A DNA stretch of 64,000 nucleotides. Origin: Nocardioides exalbidus (GTDB lineage Bacteria > Actinomycetota > Actinomycetes > Propionibacteriales > Nocardioidaceae). Made by a program: the position numbers and the translations under genes. Below, one piece after another: positions 9,105 to 21,390 of the stretch. Position 1 is the stretch's first letter, and each line of letters opens with the position of its first letter. The notes below the pieces were generated by a model. That model made no database searches. It saw only the letters and a program-made list of their open reading frames with translations, and was not told where the DNA came from. Location of the stretch: NCBI RefSeq assembly GCF_900105585.1, contig NZ_FNRT01000002.1:310001-374000 (forward strand). The letters are read 5' to 3'.

Positions 9105-10109
9105 ATGAGCGCCAGCGCCCCGCAGCCCGAACGCAACCTCGCCCTCGAGCTGGTGAGGGTCACCGAGTCAGCCGCCATGGCCGCCGGCCGCTGGGTCGGC
9201 CGCGGCGACAAGAACGACGCGGACGGCGTCGCGGTCGAGGCGATGCGCTACATGATCTCCACGGTCGAGATGCGCGGCACGGTCGTGATCGGCGAGGGCG
9301 AGAAGGACAACGCCCCGATGCTCTTCAACGGCGAGCAGGTCGGCGACGGCACCGGTCCCGAGTGCGACGTCGCCGTCGACCCCATCGACGGCACGACGCT
9401 GACCGCCAAGGGCATGAGCAACGCGATCTCCGTGCTGGCGGTGTCGCCGCGCGGCACGATGTACGACCCGAGCGCGGTGTTCTACATGGACAAGCTCGCC
9501 ACCGGGCCGGAGGCCGCCGACCACGTCGACATCAGGCTGCCGGTCAAGGAGAACATCGCCCGGGTCGCGAAGGCGAAGGGCATCTCGATCCACGACGTCA
9601 CCGTCGTGCTGCTCGACCGGCCGCGCCACGCGAAGCTGGTCGAGGAGATCCGCGAGACCGGCGCGCGCATCAAGTACATCACCGACGGCGACGTCGCCGG
9701 CGCGATCATGGCCGCCCGGCCCGACACCGGTGTCGACCTGATGCTCGGCGTCGGCGGCACGCCGGAGGGCATCATCACGGCGTGCGCCATGAAGAGCATC
9801 GGCGGCAAGATCCAGGGCCAGCTGTGGCCGCAGGACGACGACGAGCGGCAGAAGGCGCTCGACGCCGGCCACAACCTCGACCGCGACTTCGTGCTCGGCA
9901 CCGACGACCTGGTCACCGGTGACGACGCGTTCTTCGTGGCCACCGGCATCACCGACGGTGAGCTGATGCGCGGCGTGCGCTACCGCGGCAACGGAGTGAC
10001 GACCCACTCGCTCGTCATGCGCTCGCGCAGCGGCACGGTCCGCTCCATCACCGCCGAGCACCAGCTCTCGAAGCTACGCAATCTCTCCACGATCGACTTC
10101 GACAACTGA
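9105..10109 (+). CDS. glpX: Class II fructose-1,6-bisphosphatase
   Basis: A 334-residue GlpX-type phosphatase converting fructose-1,6-bisphosphate to fructose-6-phosphate in gluconeogenesis. Conserved stretches include [28 protein letters not shown], the metal-binding [12 protein letters not shown], and [16 protein letters not shown]. It is the usual only FBPase type in actinobacteria. A TAGCAT box at 9092-9097 lies 7 nt before the ATG, indicating a leaderless mRNA. The final 36 bp overlap the 3' end of the convergent hydrolase gene. Confidence 0.96.
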   Translation: MSASAPQPERNLALELVRVTESAAMAAGRWVGRGDKNDADGVAVEAMRYMISTVEMRGTVVIGEGEKDNAPMLFNGEQVGDGTGPECDVAVDPIDGTTLTAKGMSNAISVLAVSPRGTMYDPSAVFYMDKLATGPEAADHVDIRLPVKENIARVAKAKGISIHDVTVVLLDRPRHAKLVEEIRETGARIKYITDGDVAGAIMAARPDTGVDLMLGVGGTPEGIITACAMKSIGGKIQGQLWPQDDDERQKALDAGHNLDRDFVLGTDDLVTGDDAFFVATGITDGELMRGVRYRGNGVTTHSLVMRSRSGTVRSITAEHQLSKLRNLSTIDFDN

Positions 10110-10907
10110 CAGCGGCGCGGCCGGGCGCAGCGCGGCCGTGACCGCGGCGATGACGTCCGGGTCGAACGCCATGCCCAGGTGCGACGACCGCACCTCGACG
10201 GCCGTGGCCGCCGGGTCGATGCACGCGCGCCAGTCGACGATGCCGTCGCGCCGCGAGTAGATGGCGGTGAAGTCCACGTCGTCGGACAGTGGCGCCCGCG
10301 CCTGGTCGAAGCTCTCGCGGGCGCACACGCCGGCCACGCAGTCCTCGGCCATCAGGTTGCGCATCCCGGCCCGGTTGAGCCGGACCAAGAGGTCGACGCT
10401 GCGGGTAAGCGACGCGTGGTGGGCGCCGGGCGCCAGCATCGGGCTGCCCATCGTCACGATGCCCGCGACCAGGTCGGGACGACGGGCTGCGACGCCGCGG
10501 GCGAGCATCCCGCCGAGGCTGTGCCCGACGATCCGGACGCGCGACCCGCGTCGCTGGGAGATCTCCTCGAGGCGCTCCTCGAGCTGCGCAGCGGCGGCCA
10601 GGGTGCACCCGACGTTGGCCCGGATGTCGGACCGGTAGGTCCGGAAGCCGTCCCACCGCAGCGCGCGGCTCATCGGCGCGAGCGAGGAGTCGCCGGCCAG
10701 GAAGCCCGGCACCAGCAGGACCGGCTCGGTCGCGCGCACGGGCGCGGAACCGCACGGCGTACGACGTCGGGCGCCGCGGGAGCCCAGCGCGCGCACCGCG
10801 TAGCGACCCGCCTCCGACACGACCCGGCCCTCGCGAAGGACGGCGACCACGGGCGGCTGGGAGAAGCCGTCCGGCGTCAGGAAGGTCGCCACTGTGCGAT
10901 GCGTCAC
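10074..10907 (-). CDS. Alpha/beta-hydrolase (lipase/esterase-like)
   Basis: About 277 residues with an alpha/beta-hydrolase core: [17 protein letters not shown] (oxyanion region), [15 protein letters not shown] (nucleophile elbow GHSLGG) and a C-terminal SSHLGMAF that supplies a candidate His. It resembles bacterial triacylglycerol-lipase/PGAP1-like hydrolases, but the substrate is unknown. I chose GTG 10907 (VTHRTVATF) because the alternative start at 10964 would run through the divergent promoter region. The last 36 bp are shared antisense with glpX, so the C-terminus (about [17 protein letters not shown]) may be a poorly conserved extension. Confidence 0.8.
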   Translation of the reverse strand: MTHRTVATFLTPDGFSQPPVVAVLREGRVVSEAGRYAVRALGSRGARRRTPCGSAPVRATEPVLLVPGFLAGDSSLAPMSRALRWDGFRTYRSDIRANVGCTLAAAAQLEERLEEISQRRGSRVRIVGHSLGGMLARGVAARRPDLVAGIVTMGSPMLAPGAHHASLTRSVDLLVRLNRAGMRNLMAEDCVAGVCARESFDQARAPLSDDVDFTAIYSRRDGIVDWRACIDPAATAVEVRSSHLGMAFDPDVIAAVTAALRPAAPLSVVEVDRGEIA

Positions 10908-10940
10908 AGTCGCCGAACCTAGCCCAGAACCCCCAAGGAA

Positions 10941-10956
10941 TGGGGGACATCCCCCA
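10941..10956. promoter_or_regulatory. Inverted repeat in the divergent hydrolase promoter region
   Basis: TGGGGG-ACAT-CCCCCA is an inverted repeat with 6-bp arms between the two divergently read alpha/beta-hydrolase genes, 42 bp before the rightward ATG and 34 bp before the leftward GTG. It could be an operator controlling one or both genes; no regulator is encoded next to it. Confidence 0.4.
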
Positions 10957-10997
10957 CTGTGCATCGTTTTGGGTATGCCGTCGTGTTCACTGGGGGC

Positions 10998-11921
10998 ATG
11001 TCATCTCGTCGTGCCAGCACCGAGGCACCCGTCGTGTCCGAGGAGCTCTTCGCGCCCGTCGGCAACGAGGTCGAGCTGTGCTACCAGACCTTCGGCGACC
11101 CCGACGGTGAGCCGCTGCTGCTGGTGATGGGTCTCGGCGGTCCGATGAACTGGTGGGACGAGGACTTCTGCCGGCTGCTCGCCTCCACCGGCTTCTTCGT
11201 CGTCCGCTACGACAACCGCGACACCGGTCGGTCCACCCGGATCAAGGCGCGGGTGACCCGCGGCCAGCTGGTCCGCGCGTTCAGCGGGCGCAAGGCCAAG
11301 GCGCCGTACTCCATGAGCGACCTGGCCTCCGACGCCGTCGCCCTGATGGACCACCTCGGCTGGGAGTCCGCCCACGTCGCCGGCATCTCGATGGGCGGCA
11401 TGATCGTGCAGACGATCGCCGTCGAGCACCCGAAGCGGGTGCGCTCGTTGACCAGCATCATGTCGACGACCGGGCGCCGCACCGTCGGCTGGCAGGACCC
11501 GCGGATCATCCCTGCGCTGCTGGCCCCGCGGAAGCCGGGCCGTGAGTCCTACGTCGAGACCAGCGTCGCGTTCTGGGGCGTCATCGGCTCGCCGGAGTTC
11601 CCCAGCACCCCGGAGAAGCTGGCCAGGCGGGCCGGAGAGACCTTCGACCGCGGCTACAGCGCGAGCGGGATGATGCGCCAGATGCTGGCGATCCTCAAGC
11701 AGGAGGACCGGACGCACCGGCTGCGCAGCCTCCGCGTCCCGGCGCTGGTCATCCACGGCAACGCCGACAAGATGGTGCACGTCAGCGGCGGCCGCTCGAC
11801 CGCGGCCGCGATCCCCGGCGCGGAGCTGATCACGATCGACGGCATGGGCCACGACCTGCCACCCGAGCTGTGGCAGCAGGTCGTCGAGGCGATGGGCCGC
11901 ACCGCCGACGCCGCTGGTTGA
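10998..11921 (+). CDS. Alpha/beta-hydrolase (aclacinomycin methylesterase/haloperoxidase-like)
   Basis: A 307-residue alpha/beta-hydrolase of the AB_hydrolase_1 type. Motifs are LLLVMGLGGPMNWWDEDF (oxyanion segment), RYDNRDTGRS, HVAGISMGGMIVQTIA (nucleophile Ser in GISMGG) and VHGNADKMVHVSGG with MGHDLP supplying the acid and His. This pattern is shared by RdmC-like esterases and non-heme haloperoxidase relatives; the substrate is not evident. ATG 10998 was chosen over 10959 because it follows a GGGGG-rich ribosome-site-like stretch and homologs begin near the VSEELFAPVGNEVELCYQTF segment. Confidence 0.88.
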   Translation: MSSRRASTEAPVVSEELFAPVGNEVELCYQTFGDPDGEPLLLVMGLGGPMNWWDEDFCRLLASTGFFVVRYDNRDTGRSTRIKARVTRGQLVRAFSGRKAKAPYSMSDLASDAVALMDHLGWESAHVAGISMGGMIVQTIAVEHPKRVRSLTSIMSTTGRRTVGWQDPRIIPALLAPRKPGRESYVETSVAFWGVIGSPEFPSTPEKLARRAGETFDRGYSASGMMRQMLAILKQEDRTHRLRSLRVPALVIHGNADKMVHVSGGRSTAAAIPGAELITIDGMGHDLPPELWQQVVEAMGRTADAAG

Positions 11922-11934
11922 GCGCTGCTGGCAC

Positions 11935-11955
11935 GTGAGTCTCCCGGAGACTCAC
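11935..11955. terminator. Bidirectional terminator hairpin between hydrolase and galK
   Basis: GTGAGTCTCC-C-GGAGACTCAC is a perfect 10-bp inverted repeat (about 8 bp usable as a stem) located between convergent stop codons at 11921 and 11965. Its position and symmetry suit factor-independent termination for both genes, although no T tract is present. Confidence 0.55.
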
Positions 11956-11964
11956 GACCGGGCG

Positions 11965-13062
<1,098 letters not shown>

Positions 13063-13082
13063 GACAGGCCTCTCGGGTTGCG

Positions 13083-13096
13083 GATTCCGCGGAATC
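13083..13096. promoter_or_regulatory. Perfect 14-bp palindrome between galK and the sugar-ABC operon
   Basis: GATTCCGCGGAATC is a perfect CG-centred palindrome lying 20 bp upstream of the galK GTG start and 78 bp upstream of the divergent substrate-binding-protein gene. CG-centred palindromes are typical for LacI-family operators, so it may coordinate both sugar units. No LacI-type gene is adjacent, so the regulator would be encoded elsewhere. Confidence 0.5.
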
Positions 13097-13174
13097 TCGA
13101 AGGGAGGGGGTGCGGTTGCCAAACCCTATCGCCACCGGATAGACCAGTGATCGACGTCATACAGAGGAGGGCGC

Positions 13175-14515
13175 ATGGCATCACGATCATCGTCGCGTTC
13201 GCGGGGTCGCCCAGGGGGAAGACGCATCGCCGGATCGGTGGCCACACTGGCCCTCGCCGGCAGCCTCCTGACGGCTTGCGGAGGCGACTCGGGAACACCC
13301 ACGCTGAACTGGTACGTCAACCCCGACGGGGTCGACACCTTCCGCACCTACGCGGAGAAGTGCAGCACGGACCAGTACGACATCGCGGTGCAGCAGCTGC
13401 CGTCGAGCGCGACCGACCAGCGCACCCAGCTGGCGCGACGACTCGCTGCGCAGGACTCGTCGACCGACCTGATGAACCTCGACCCGGTCTTCGTGGCGGA
13501 GTTCGCCAACGCCGGCTGGCTCGAGAAGGTGCCGGACGACCTGGCCGGCGACATCACCGACGGTGGTGACTACCTGGAGGGTGCCGCCGACACCGTCACG
13601 TGGGACGACGGCGTCTACGCCATCCCGCTCTGGGCCAACACGCAGGTCCTCTGGTACCGCAAGTCCCTCGCCGAGGCGGCCGGGCTCGACATGAGCCAGC
13701 CGGTCACGTGGGACCAGGTCATCGACGCGGCCGACAAGGAGGGCGGCACGGTCGGCGTTCAGGCCAACAAGTACGAGGCCTACGTGGTGTGGATCAACGC
13801 CCTGATGCAGGGTGCCGGTGGCGACATCGTCAGCGACACCGAGGCCGGCCGCGACGCGAAGGTCGACCTCGACAGCGACGCCGGCCGCGACGCGGCAGCG
13901 GTGATCCAGAAGCTCGCCGACAGCAAGGCCGCCCAGGCGGACTTCACGGTCTCCAACGAGGGCACCAGCCTCGGCCAGATGTTCCCGGCCGAGGGCCCGG
14001 GCGAGTTCATGGTCAACTGGACGTTCGTCTACGCCAACTACAAGGGCCTGGTCGGCAAGCCGGGCGGACCGGCCGACGAGCAGCAGTTCGAGGACCTCGG
14101 CTGGGCGCGCTACCCGCAGACGGTCGAGGGCGAGGCCTCCAAGCCCCCGATCGGCGGCATCGACATCGGCGTCGGCGCCTACTCCGACAACGGCGACTTC
14201 GCGATGGAGGCCGCCCAGTGCATCACCTCCACGGAGGCGCAGGTCGACCTGGCGGTCAACGACGGCCTGATGCCGTCGACCAACTCGGCCTACGAGAAGG
14301 TCGCCGCCACCGGTGACTTCCCCGAGGACCTGCTCGACCTCTACCGCACCAGCGTGGACGAGGGCGGACCGCGGCCGAAGAGCCCGTTCTACAGCCAGAT
14401 CTCGAGTGCGGTGCAGTCGGTCTGGCACTCCCCGACCTCGGTGAACCCCGACTCGACGCCGAAGAAGTCGGCCGAGTACCTCGCCGACGTCCTGGCCGGA
14501 AAGAGGCTCCTGTGA
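13175..14515 (+). CDS. ABC sugar importer, substrate-binding lipoprotein (LpqY-like)
   Basis: A 446-residue type-1 solute-binding lipoprotein. The signal peptide has an Arg-rich start, a hydrophobic core (residues 18-32) and the lipobox LLTAC with the lipidated Cys35. The mature part shows the family 1 pattern (WYVNPDGVDTFRTYAEKC, DLMNLDPVFVAEFANAGWL, YAIPLWANTQVLWYRKSL, MVNWTFVYANY). Gene order SBP-permease-permease-ATPase and the sequence resemble LpqY-SugABC, the trehalose importer of mycobacteria, so an alpha-glucoside such as trehalose is plausible. A strong AGAGGAGG ribosome site precedes the ATG. Confidence 0.9.
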   Translation: MASRSSSRSRGRPGGRRIAGSVATLALAGSLLTACGGDSGTPTLNWYVNPDGVDTFRTYAEKCSTDQYDIAVQQLPSSATDQRTQLARRLAAQDSSTDLMNLDPVFVAEFANAGWLEKVPDDLAGDITDGGDYLEGAADTVTWDDGVYAIPLWANTQVLWYRKSLAEAAGLDMSQPVTWDQVIDAADKEGGTVGVQANKYEAYVVWINALMQGAGGDIVSDTEAGRDAKVDLDSDAGRDAAAVIQKLADSKAAQADFTVSNEGTSLGQMFPAEGPGEFMVNWTFVYANYKGLVGKPGGPADEQQFEDLGWARYPQTVEGEASKPPIGGIDIGVGAYSDNGDFAMEAAQCITSTEAQVDLAVNDGLMPSTNSAYEKVAATGDFPEDLLDLYRTSVDEGGPRPKSPFYSQISSAVQSVWHSPTSVNPDSTPKKSAEYLADVLAGKRLL

Positions 14516-15450
14516 CGAGCACGACCGTCGCCCCCGACACGAAGGCGAGCAAGCGCGCGGCGATGAGCGACCGCTCGCGGGCCGAGAACAGCCTCGGCAT
14601 CCGGTTGGTGGCACCCGCCATCTTCCTGATGCTGCTGGTGACCGCGTTCCCGATGCTGCGGGCGCTCTACCTCAGCCTCTTCAACTACTCCCTCACCGCA
14701 CCCGACGACCGCAAGTTCATCGGGCTGGGCAACTACGTCACCGCCCTGACGGACTCACTGTTCTGGCGCGACACCGCGGTGACCGTGCTGATCATGGTCG
14801 TGACCGTGGCGTTCGAGCTGGTCATCGGCTTCGTCTTCGCCATGGTCATGCACCGGGTGATCTTCGCCCGCGGCATCATCCGCACGTCGATCCTGATCCC
14901 CTACGGCATCATCACCGTGGTCTCGGGCTTCGCCTGGCAGTTCGCCTTCAGCAACAACAACGGCTTCGTCAACGGGTGGCTGCCGTTCATCGGCGACGAC
15001 TTCAACTGGTTCGGCCAGTTCGGCAGCGGCATCGTCGCGATCATGGTCTCCGAGATCTGGAAGACCACGCCGTTCATGTCGCTGCTCCTCCTCGCCGGCC
15101 TCGCCCAGGTCTCGGAGGACATGCTCGAGGCCGCCAAGGTCGACGGGGCCACCTGGTGGCAGCGGCTCTGGAAGGTGATCCTGCCCAACATGCGCTCGGC
15201 GATCATGGTCGCGGTCCTGTTCCGCGCCCTCGACGCCTACCGCATCTTCGACAACATCTTCGTGATGACGGCGGGAGCGCAGGGCACCGAGTCGGTGTCG
15301 TTCCTGACCTACCGGCAGGTCATCGAGCAGTTCCAGCTGGGGATCGGGTCCGCACTGTCGGTGCTGCTGTTCCTCTCGGTGCTGCTGATCGCGTTCCTGA
15401 TCGTGAAGATCTTCCGCGTCGACCTGGCCGCAGCGCGGCAGGAGGGCTGA
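14512..15450 (+). CDS. ABC sugar importer permease 1 (MalF/SugA-like)
   Basis: A 312-residue inner-membrane permease with a cytoplasmic N-terminus and six predicted membrane spans starting near residue 28. The EAA loop that contacts the ATPase is visible as EDMLEAAKVDGATWWQRLWK with downstream ILPNMRSAI. The GTG start overlaps the preceding stop by 4 nt (GTGA), so translation is coupled to the binding protein. It forms a heterodimer with the next gene product in the SugABC-like importer. Confidence 0.92.
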   Translation: MTSTTVAPDTKASKRAAMSDRSRAENSLGIRLVAPAIFLMLLVTAFPMLRALYLSLFNYSLTAPDDRKFIGLGNYVTALTDSLFWRDTAVTVLIMVVTVAFELVIGFVFAMVMHRVIFARGIIRTSILIPYGIITVVSGFAWQFAFSNNNGFVNGWLPFIGDDFNWFGQFGSGIVAIMVSEIWKTTPFMSLLLLAGLAQVSEDMLEAAKVDGATWWQRLWKVILPNMRSAIMVAVLFRALDAYRIFDNIFVMTAGAQGTESVSFLTYRQVIEQFQLGIGSALSVLLFLSVLLIAFLIVKIFRVDLAAARQEG

Positions 15451-15451
15451 C

Positions 15452-16291
15452 ATGAGCACCAAGAACAAGATCGGCGTCGTCATCGGCGCAGTCCTCATCC
15501 TCGTGTGGTGCCTGCTGCCCGTGGCGTGGATCATCTCGCTGTCGTTCAAGAGCCAGGACGCCATCACCAACGGCAGCCCGGGCTTCCTCCCGTCCGAGGG
15601 GGGCGGGGCAGGCTGGCAGAACTACTCCGACGTGCTCGCCGACGAGCAGTTCCGCCGGGCGATCTTCAACTCGATCGGCATCTCGCTCATCGCGACGGCC
15701 CTGTCGGTCATCATCGCCACGCTGGCGGCGTACGCCATCGCGCGGCTGGAGTTCACCGGCAAGAAGTTCGTGCTGACGCTGGCCCTGGTGATCGCGATGT
15801 TCCCGGTGGTCTCGCTCGTCGGGCCGCTGTTCGACATGTGGCGCACCTTCGGCATCTACGACACCTGGCCGGGGCTGATCATCCCCTACATGTCGTTCAC
15901 GCTGCCGCTGGCGATCTGGACCCTGTCCGCCTTCTTCCGCGAGATCCCGTGGGAGATGGAGCAGGCCGCCCAGGTCGACGGCGCGACGTCGTGGCAGGCG
16001 TTCCGCAAGGTGATCGTGCCGCTGGCCGCACCGGGCGTGTTCACCGCCGCGATCCTGACGTTCTTCTTCGCGTGGAACGACTTCGTCTTCGGCATCTCGC
16101 TCACCTCGACGGAGAACGCACGACCGATCCCGGCCGCGCTGTCCTTCTTCGTCGGGGCCGACCCGTTCAACCGGCCGGCGTCACTGCTGGCTGCCGGAGC
16201 CGTCGTCTCGACGATTCCGATCATCGTCATCGTCCTGCTGTTCCAGCGCAAGATCGTCGCCGGCCTCACCTCCGGCGCAGTGAAGGGGTGA
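15452..16291 (+). CDS. ABC sugar importer permease 2 (MalG/SugB-like)
   Basis: A 279-residue permease with six predicted membrane spans and the EAA motif EMEQAAQVDGATSWQAFRK followed by VIVPLAAPGVFT, typical for the MalG branch. The start follows the previous stop by one base with GGAGGG upstream. It completes the membrane channel of the importer with the preceding gene. Confidence 0.92.
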   Translation: MSTKNKIGVVIGAVLILVWCLLPVAWIISLSFKSQDAITNGSPGFLPSEGGGAGWQNYSDVLADEQFRRAIFNSIGISLIATALSVIIATLAAYAIARLEFTGKKFVLTLALVIAMFPVVSLVGPLFDMWRTFGIYDTWPGLIIPYMSFTLPLAIWTLSAFFREIPWEMEQAAQVDGATSWQAFRKVIVPLAAPGVFTAAILTFFFAWNDFVFGISLTSTENARPIPAALSFFVGADPFNRPASLLAAGAVVSTIPIIVIVLLFQRKIVAGLTSGAVKG

Positions 16292-16298
16292 TCAGCTC

Positions 16299-17537
<1,239 letters not shown>

Positions 17538-17555
17538 CCCGGAGGCTCGACCTCC

Positions 17556-19397
17556 TCAGGCGCCGCCGTCGTGCAACCAGGCGGCAGTCCACGGACCCAG
17601 CCGGACCGCCCCCTCCACCAGTGAGGGGGCGGTGCCGGTGAGGGCGTCGCGCAGGCCCGGTACGTGCAGCCCGAGCCAGTGGAGCACGTCCGCGTCGACC
17701 CAGGCCTCCTCGTCACTGACGTTGGCGGCTGCCAGCAGCGGCCCGTCGCTGTGACGTCGTACGACGAGCAGCACCCGCGGGTCGCGCGGGTCCCACACCT
17801 CCGTGGGGACCGTGGCGGCCAGCTGCGGCAGTGAGCGTCGTACGTCGACGAGGTGCCGCAGCCCGCTCGTGATGCCGTGCGGGTCCGCGTCCGCCTCGCT
17901 CCACGCCATCCGCGGGCGGTGGACCCAGCGGTTGTCGGCGGCGTGCGCGGGGTCGTCGACGAACCCGAGGTCGTTGGGCAGGCCGATCTCGTCGCCCATC
18001 CAGAGCACCGGCAGCCCGCCGAACGACAGCACGATCGCGTGCGCCAGCAGGATCCGGGGCACCGCGCCGGGATCGTCCGCCTCGAGCCCCGCGAGGGAGG
18101 CCAGCGAGCCCGAGATCCGGCGGTCGCCGGTGACGTCGTTCTGCTGGAACACCAGGCCGCGCGCCCACGAGCCGGGGAACGACCCGGAGTACCAGTCGGA
18201 CAGGAACCGGCGGTGCGCCACCGGGTCGATCCCGAGCGCCCACGCGTCCTCGTCGGCGATCGCCCAGCCGATGTCGTCGTGGCACCGGACGTAGGTCACC
18301 CACGACGTGGTCCCCGGCGGCTGCGGCACCTGCTGGAGGGCGTGGGAGGCCAGCCGCACGTCGCGCGCGGCCAGCATCGACCAGACCTGGACCATCAGCC
18401 CGTTGTGGTAGGCGAGGTCGCTGACCTTGCCGGCGTGCGGGCCGACGCCGAGGTAGGCCGGCAGGTCGGCCGGCCCGACGATCGCCTCGGCCTTGAAGAG
18501 GACCGAGGGCGCCGCGATCCGGGCGACGGTGCGCAGCGCCCGGGTGAGCTCGTGCACCTCGGGCTGGTTCTGGCAGTCGGTGCCGAGGCGCTTCCAGATG
18601 AAGGCGATCGCGTCGAGGCGGAACACCTCGACGCCGAGGTTCGCGAGCTCGAGGATGATCGCGGCGTACTCGCAGAGCACCGCCGGGTTCGACCAGTCGA
18701 CGTCCCACTGGTAGTCGTTGAACGTCGTCCAGACCCAGCCGGCCAGCTCGTCGTCCCACGTGAAGCTGCCCGGCGCGAAGTCGGGGAAGACCTCGGGCAG
18801 CGTCACCTCGAACGCGTCGGGCGTCGCGCGGTCGTCGTACACGAGGAAGTAGGCGCGCTTGTCCGCGTCCCCGGCGCGCGCGGCGACGGCCCACTCGTGC
18901 TCGCGCGCGACGTGGTTCAGCACGAGGTCGAGGCACAGGCTGATGCCCTGCGAGCGCAGGACGGTCGCGAGGTCGCGGAGGTCGTCGGTCGTGCCGAGGT
19001 CGGGCCGCACCGAGCGGTAGTCCATCACCGCGTAGCCACCGTCGTTCGGCGCCGGTCGCGGCGTCAGCAGGGGCATCAGGTGGAGGTAGCCGACACCCAG
19101 CTGGCGGAGGTACGGCGCCCGCTCGGCGACCCCGGCCAGCGTCCCGCCGAAGCGGTCGGCGTAGGCCGCGTAGCCGAGCATCCCCTCGCGCTGGAACCAG
19201 TCGGGGGCGTAGCCGCGCCGCAGGTCGAGGTCGCGCAGCTCGGTCGGCCGCGCCTCGTGTGCCGCCCGGGCGATCGCGACCAGCCGGTCGGCCACGCCGG
19301 GCACGGCGTCCGCGCCGTAGACCCGCCCGAGCGTCTCGCGGAGGTCGGGGAGCAGCCGACGCAGCCTGTTCTCGAAGTCGACGTCGGACGGGAGCAC
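17556..19397 (-). CDS. Amylosucrase-like GH13 alpha-glucosyl hydrolase/transferase
   Basis: A 613-residue GH13 enzyme with the amylosucrase domain order: N-terminal helical part (residues 1-65), then the barrel with [42 protein letters not shown], the nucleophile Asp262 in [11 protein letters not shown], the acid/base Glu304 in LFKAEAIV and HDD near 367. Amylosucrase-type enzymes split sucrose and transfer or release glucose; trehalose-synthase relatives share the layout. GTG 19397 has a CATACT box 7 nt upstream, so it is likely leaderless. It is convergent with the SugABC-like operon, consistent with use of the imported sugar. Confidence 0.88.
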   Translation of the reverse strand: MLPSDVDFENRLRRLLPDLRETLGRVYGADAVPGVADRLVAIARAAHEARPTELRDLDLRRGYAPDWFQREGMLGYAAYADRFGGTLAGVAERAPYLRQLGVGYLHLMPLLTPRPAPNDGGYAVMDYRSVRPDLGTTDDLRDLATVLRSQGISLCLDLVLNHVAREHEWAVAARAGDADKRAYFLVYDDRATPDAFEVTLPEVFPDFAPGSFTWDDELAGWVWTTFNDYQWDVDWSNPAVLCEYAAIILELANLGVEVFRLDAIAFIWKRLGTDCQNQPEVHELTRALRTVARIAAPSVLFKAEAIVGPADLPAYLGVGPHAGKVSDLAYHNGLMVQVWSMLAARDVRLASHALQQVPQPPGTTSWVTYVRCHDDIGWAIADEDAWALGIDPVAHRRFLSDWYSGSFPGSWARGLVFQQNDVTGDRRISGSLASLAGLEADDPGAVPRILLAHAIVLSFGGLPVLWMGDEIGLPNDLGFVDDPAHAADNRWVHRPRMAWSEADADPHGITSGLRHLVDVRRSLPQLAATVPTEVWDPRDPRVLLVVRRHSDGPLLAAANVSDEEAWVDADVLHWLGLHVPGLRDALTGTAPSLVEGAVRLGPWTAAWLHDGGA

Positions 19398-19424
19398 GGC
19401 ACCCAGTATGGCGGCCCGGCGGCG

Positions 19425-19458
19425 ACGGGCCCCGGGGGCTCGCGCTCCCGGGGCCCGT
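19425..19458. terminator. Strong hairpin downstream of the MsiK-like gene
   Basis: A perfect 12-bp stem (ACGGGCCCCGGG with CCCGGGGCCCGT) and a 10-nt loop lie just past the stop codon of the minus-strand ATPase at 19477. The stem is almost entirely G and C. It also lies about 28 bp upstream of the GH13 start, so it should separate the two transcripts. Confidence 0.7.
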
Positions 19459-19476
19459 GCCGATCCGACGGAGGTC

Positions 19477-20562
19477 TCAGGCGGAGAGTCGCTCGCCCGT
19501 CTCGGTGTCGAAGACGTGGACGTGCTGCGGGTCCGTGGTCACGTGGAGCAGCTCGCCCTTCTGCGGGTGCTGGCGTCCCGCCACCCGCACGATGACGTTG
19601 GACGGCGTGCCCTGCACGTCGCACGTGCCGTAGACGAAGCTGTCGGCCCCGAGCTCCTCGACCACGGTCACGAGCACGGGCAGGCCGCCCTCGCTCGCGC
19701 CGACGATGCGCCAGTTCTCCGGGCGCACGCCGACGGTGACGTTGCCGCTCATCTTGCGCTCGGCGGTCGGGTCGACCGGCACGTCGTAGCCACCGACCTT
19801 GACCGTGCCGTCGTCCCCGGCGACCCCCTCGAGGAGGTTCATCTGCGGCGAGCCGATGAAGCCGGCGACGAAGAGGTTGGCCGGCTTGTCGTAGAGCTTC
19901 AGCGGGGTGTCGACCTGCTGGAGGACCCCGAGCTTCATCACCGCCACGCGGTCGCCCATCGTCATCGCCTCGACCTGGTCGTGGGTGACGTAGACCGTCG
20001 TGACACCGAGGTCCTGCTGCAGCCGGGCGATGTCGGTGCGGGTCTGCACCCGCATCTTCGCGTCGAGGTTGGACAGCGGCTCGTCCATGCAGAAGACCTG
20101 CGGCGCACGCACGATCGCGCGACCCATCGCCACGCGCTGGCGCTGGCCACCGGAGAGCGCCTTGGGCTTGCGCTGGAGGAACTCGGTGAGCCCGAGGATC
20201 TCCGCCGCCTTGGCCACGCGCTCCTTGCGCTCGGAGGCCGAGACCTTGGCCATCTTGAGGGAGAAGCCCATGTTCTCCTCGACGGTCATGTGGGGGTAGA
20301 GCGCGTAGTTCTGGAACACCATCGCGATGTCCCGGTCCTTCGGCGGGACGTTGGTCACGTCCCGGTCGCCGATGAACACCTTCCCGTCGTTGATCTCCTC
20401 CAGCCCGGCGAGCATGCGCAGGGTGGTGGACTTGCCGCAGCCGGACGGGCCGACGAGCACCATGAACTCGCCGTCCTCGATCTCGAGGGAGATCCCCGGA
20501 ACTGCTGCCTCATCGGCCCCCGGATACCACCGCTGGGCCTTCTCGAACGTCACTGTTGCCAT
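19477..20562 (-). CDS. msiK: Stand-alone ABC sugar-transport ATPase (MsiK-like)
   Basis: A 361-residue ATPase that is not next to any permease. It starts [15 protein letters not shown], close to the N-terminus of Streptomyces MsiK, and has Walker [63 protein letters not shown], then the OB/TOBE domain with [19 protein letters not shown]. MsiK is known to energise several sugar importers that lack their own ATPase. ATG 20562 has AAGGAG about 6 nt upstream. A strong terminator follows. It may serve the ATPase-less importer at 55373-58525. Confidence 0.88.
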   Translation of the reverse strand: MATVTFEKAQRWYPGADEAAVPGISLEIEDGEFMVLVGPSGCGKSTTLRMLAGLEEINDGKVFIGDRDVTNVPPKDRDIAMVFQNYALYPHMTVEENMGFSLKMAKVSASERKERVAKAAEILGLTEFLQRKPKALSGGQRQRVAMGRAIVRAPQVFCMDEPLSNLDAKMRVQTRTDIARLQQDLGVTTVYVTHDQVEAMTMGDRVAVMKLGVLQQVDTPLKLYDKPANLFVAGFIGSPQMNLLEGVAGDDGTVKVGGYDVPVDPTAERKMSGNVTVGVRPENWRIVGASEGGLPVLVTVVEELGADSFVYGTCDVQGTPSNVIVRVAGRQHPQKGELLHVTTDPQHVHVFDTETGERLSA

Positions 20563-20697
20563 TGTCTGCTCCTTCACCGGCAGGTACGTGCCGGACGATC
20601 CGTAGTGAAGTGACGCAGGCCACACTAGTCAGACCGGGTGTGGAGGCGCAGCACCCGGTCGGCTGCCGTGAGACGGTCGAGCGGGATCGGCGGGCGA

Positions 20698-21345
20698 TCA
20701 GTAGGTGCCGAGGTACTTCTTCGGCGTGCCGGGAGCAGGCAGCCGCTGGATGTTGACCGAGCCCATCAGCGCCATGCCGCGCACCCGGAGCGTCGGGGAG
20801 TCCGGGCCGATCTCCGCCGGCACCTTGTCCTTGCCCTGGGTGAAGTCGCCCATGATCGGGGTCCCGTCGACGACGACGTGCATGTGCGCGGGGACGATGA
20901 TCTTGACCTCGCCCATGATCGAGCTGGCGTTGATCTGGGTGTCGTGCGACTGGAGGTGCGCCTGCCGCAGGTCGATGACGACCGATCCCATCAGCGCGAA
21001 GGCGCTGTGGTTCTCCGGGACCGACCAGACGCCCTGCCGCTTGGTCTCCCCCATGATCGCCGTCGAGGAGTTGTGCCCGACCATGGGCAGCTGCGGCTGC
21101 GGACGGCGCACGGGGGAAGCTGCCGGCGGTGCGACCGGGCCCGTCGCCTGGAGGTCGAGCGTGATGGGCACGAGCTCGCCGTAGGTCTTGGCCGCGAACG
21201 TCAGCTCGAGCCGCTCCTCGAGCTCGTCGAGGTCGAGGCGGCCGTCCCCGGCGGCGTCACGCAGCACGTCGGCGACGCGCTGGCGGTCGGCGTCGGAGAT
21301 GCGCATCTGCGACGGATCGTGCGGGCGGTTCTCGATCTCCCCCAT
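20698..21345 (-). CDS. DUF1707 domain protein with LiaF-like C-terminal domain
   Basis: A 215-residue soluble protein. Residues 13-65 match DUF1707 (RISDADRQRVADVLRDAAG, LDELEERLELTFAAKT), an actinobacterial N-terminal domain of unknown function. Residues 100-200 contain repeated GSVVIDLRQA, GEVKIIVP and MGDFTQG-type strands as in the LiaF/DUF2154 cell-wall stress domain. No transmembrane helix is visible. A TAGTCT box 6 nt before the ATG suggests a leaderless transcript. Confidence 0.88.
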   Translation of the reverse strand: MGEIENRPHDPSQMRISDADRQRVADVLRDAAGDGRLDLDELEERLELTFAAKTYGELVPITLDLQATGPVAPPAASPVRRPQPQLPMVGHNSSTAIMGETKRQGVWSVPENHSAFALMGSVVIDLRQAHLQSHDTQINASSIMGEVKIIVPAHMHVVVDGTPIMGDFTQGKDKVPAEIGPDSPTLRVRGMALMGSVNIQRLPAPGTPKKYLGTY

Positions 21346-21390
21346 GGGCCCAGACTAGCGAGCGATCGGCCCCGGCACCCGTGACGGGCG

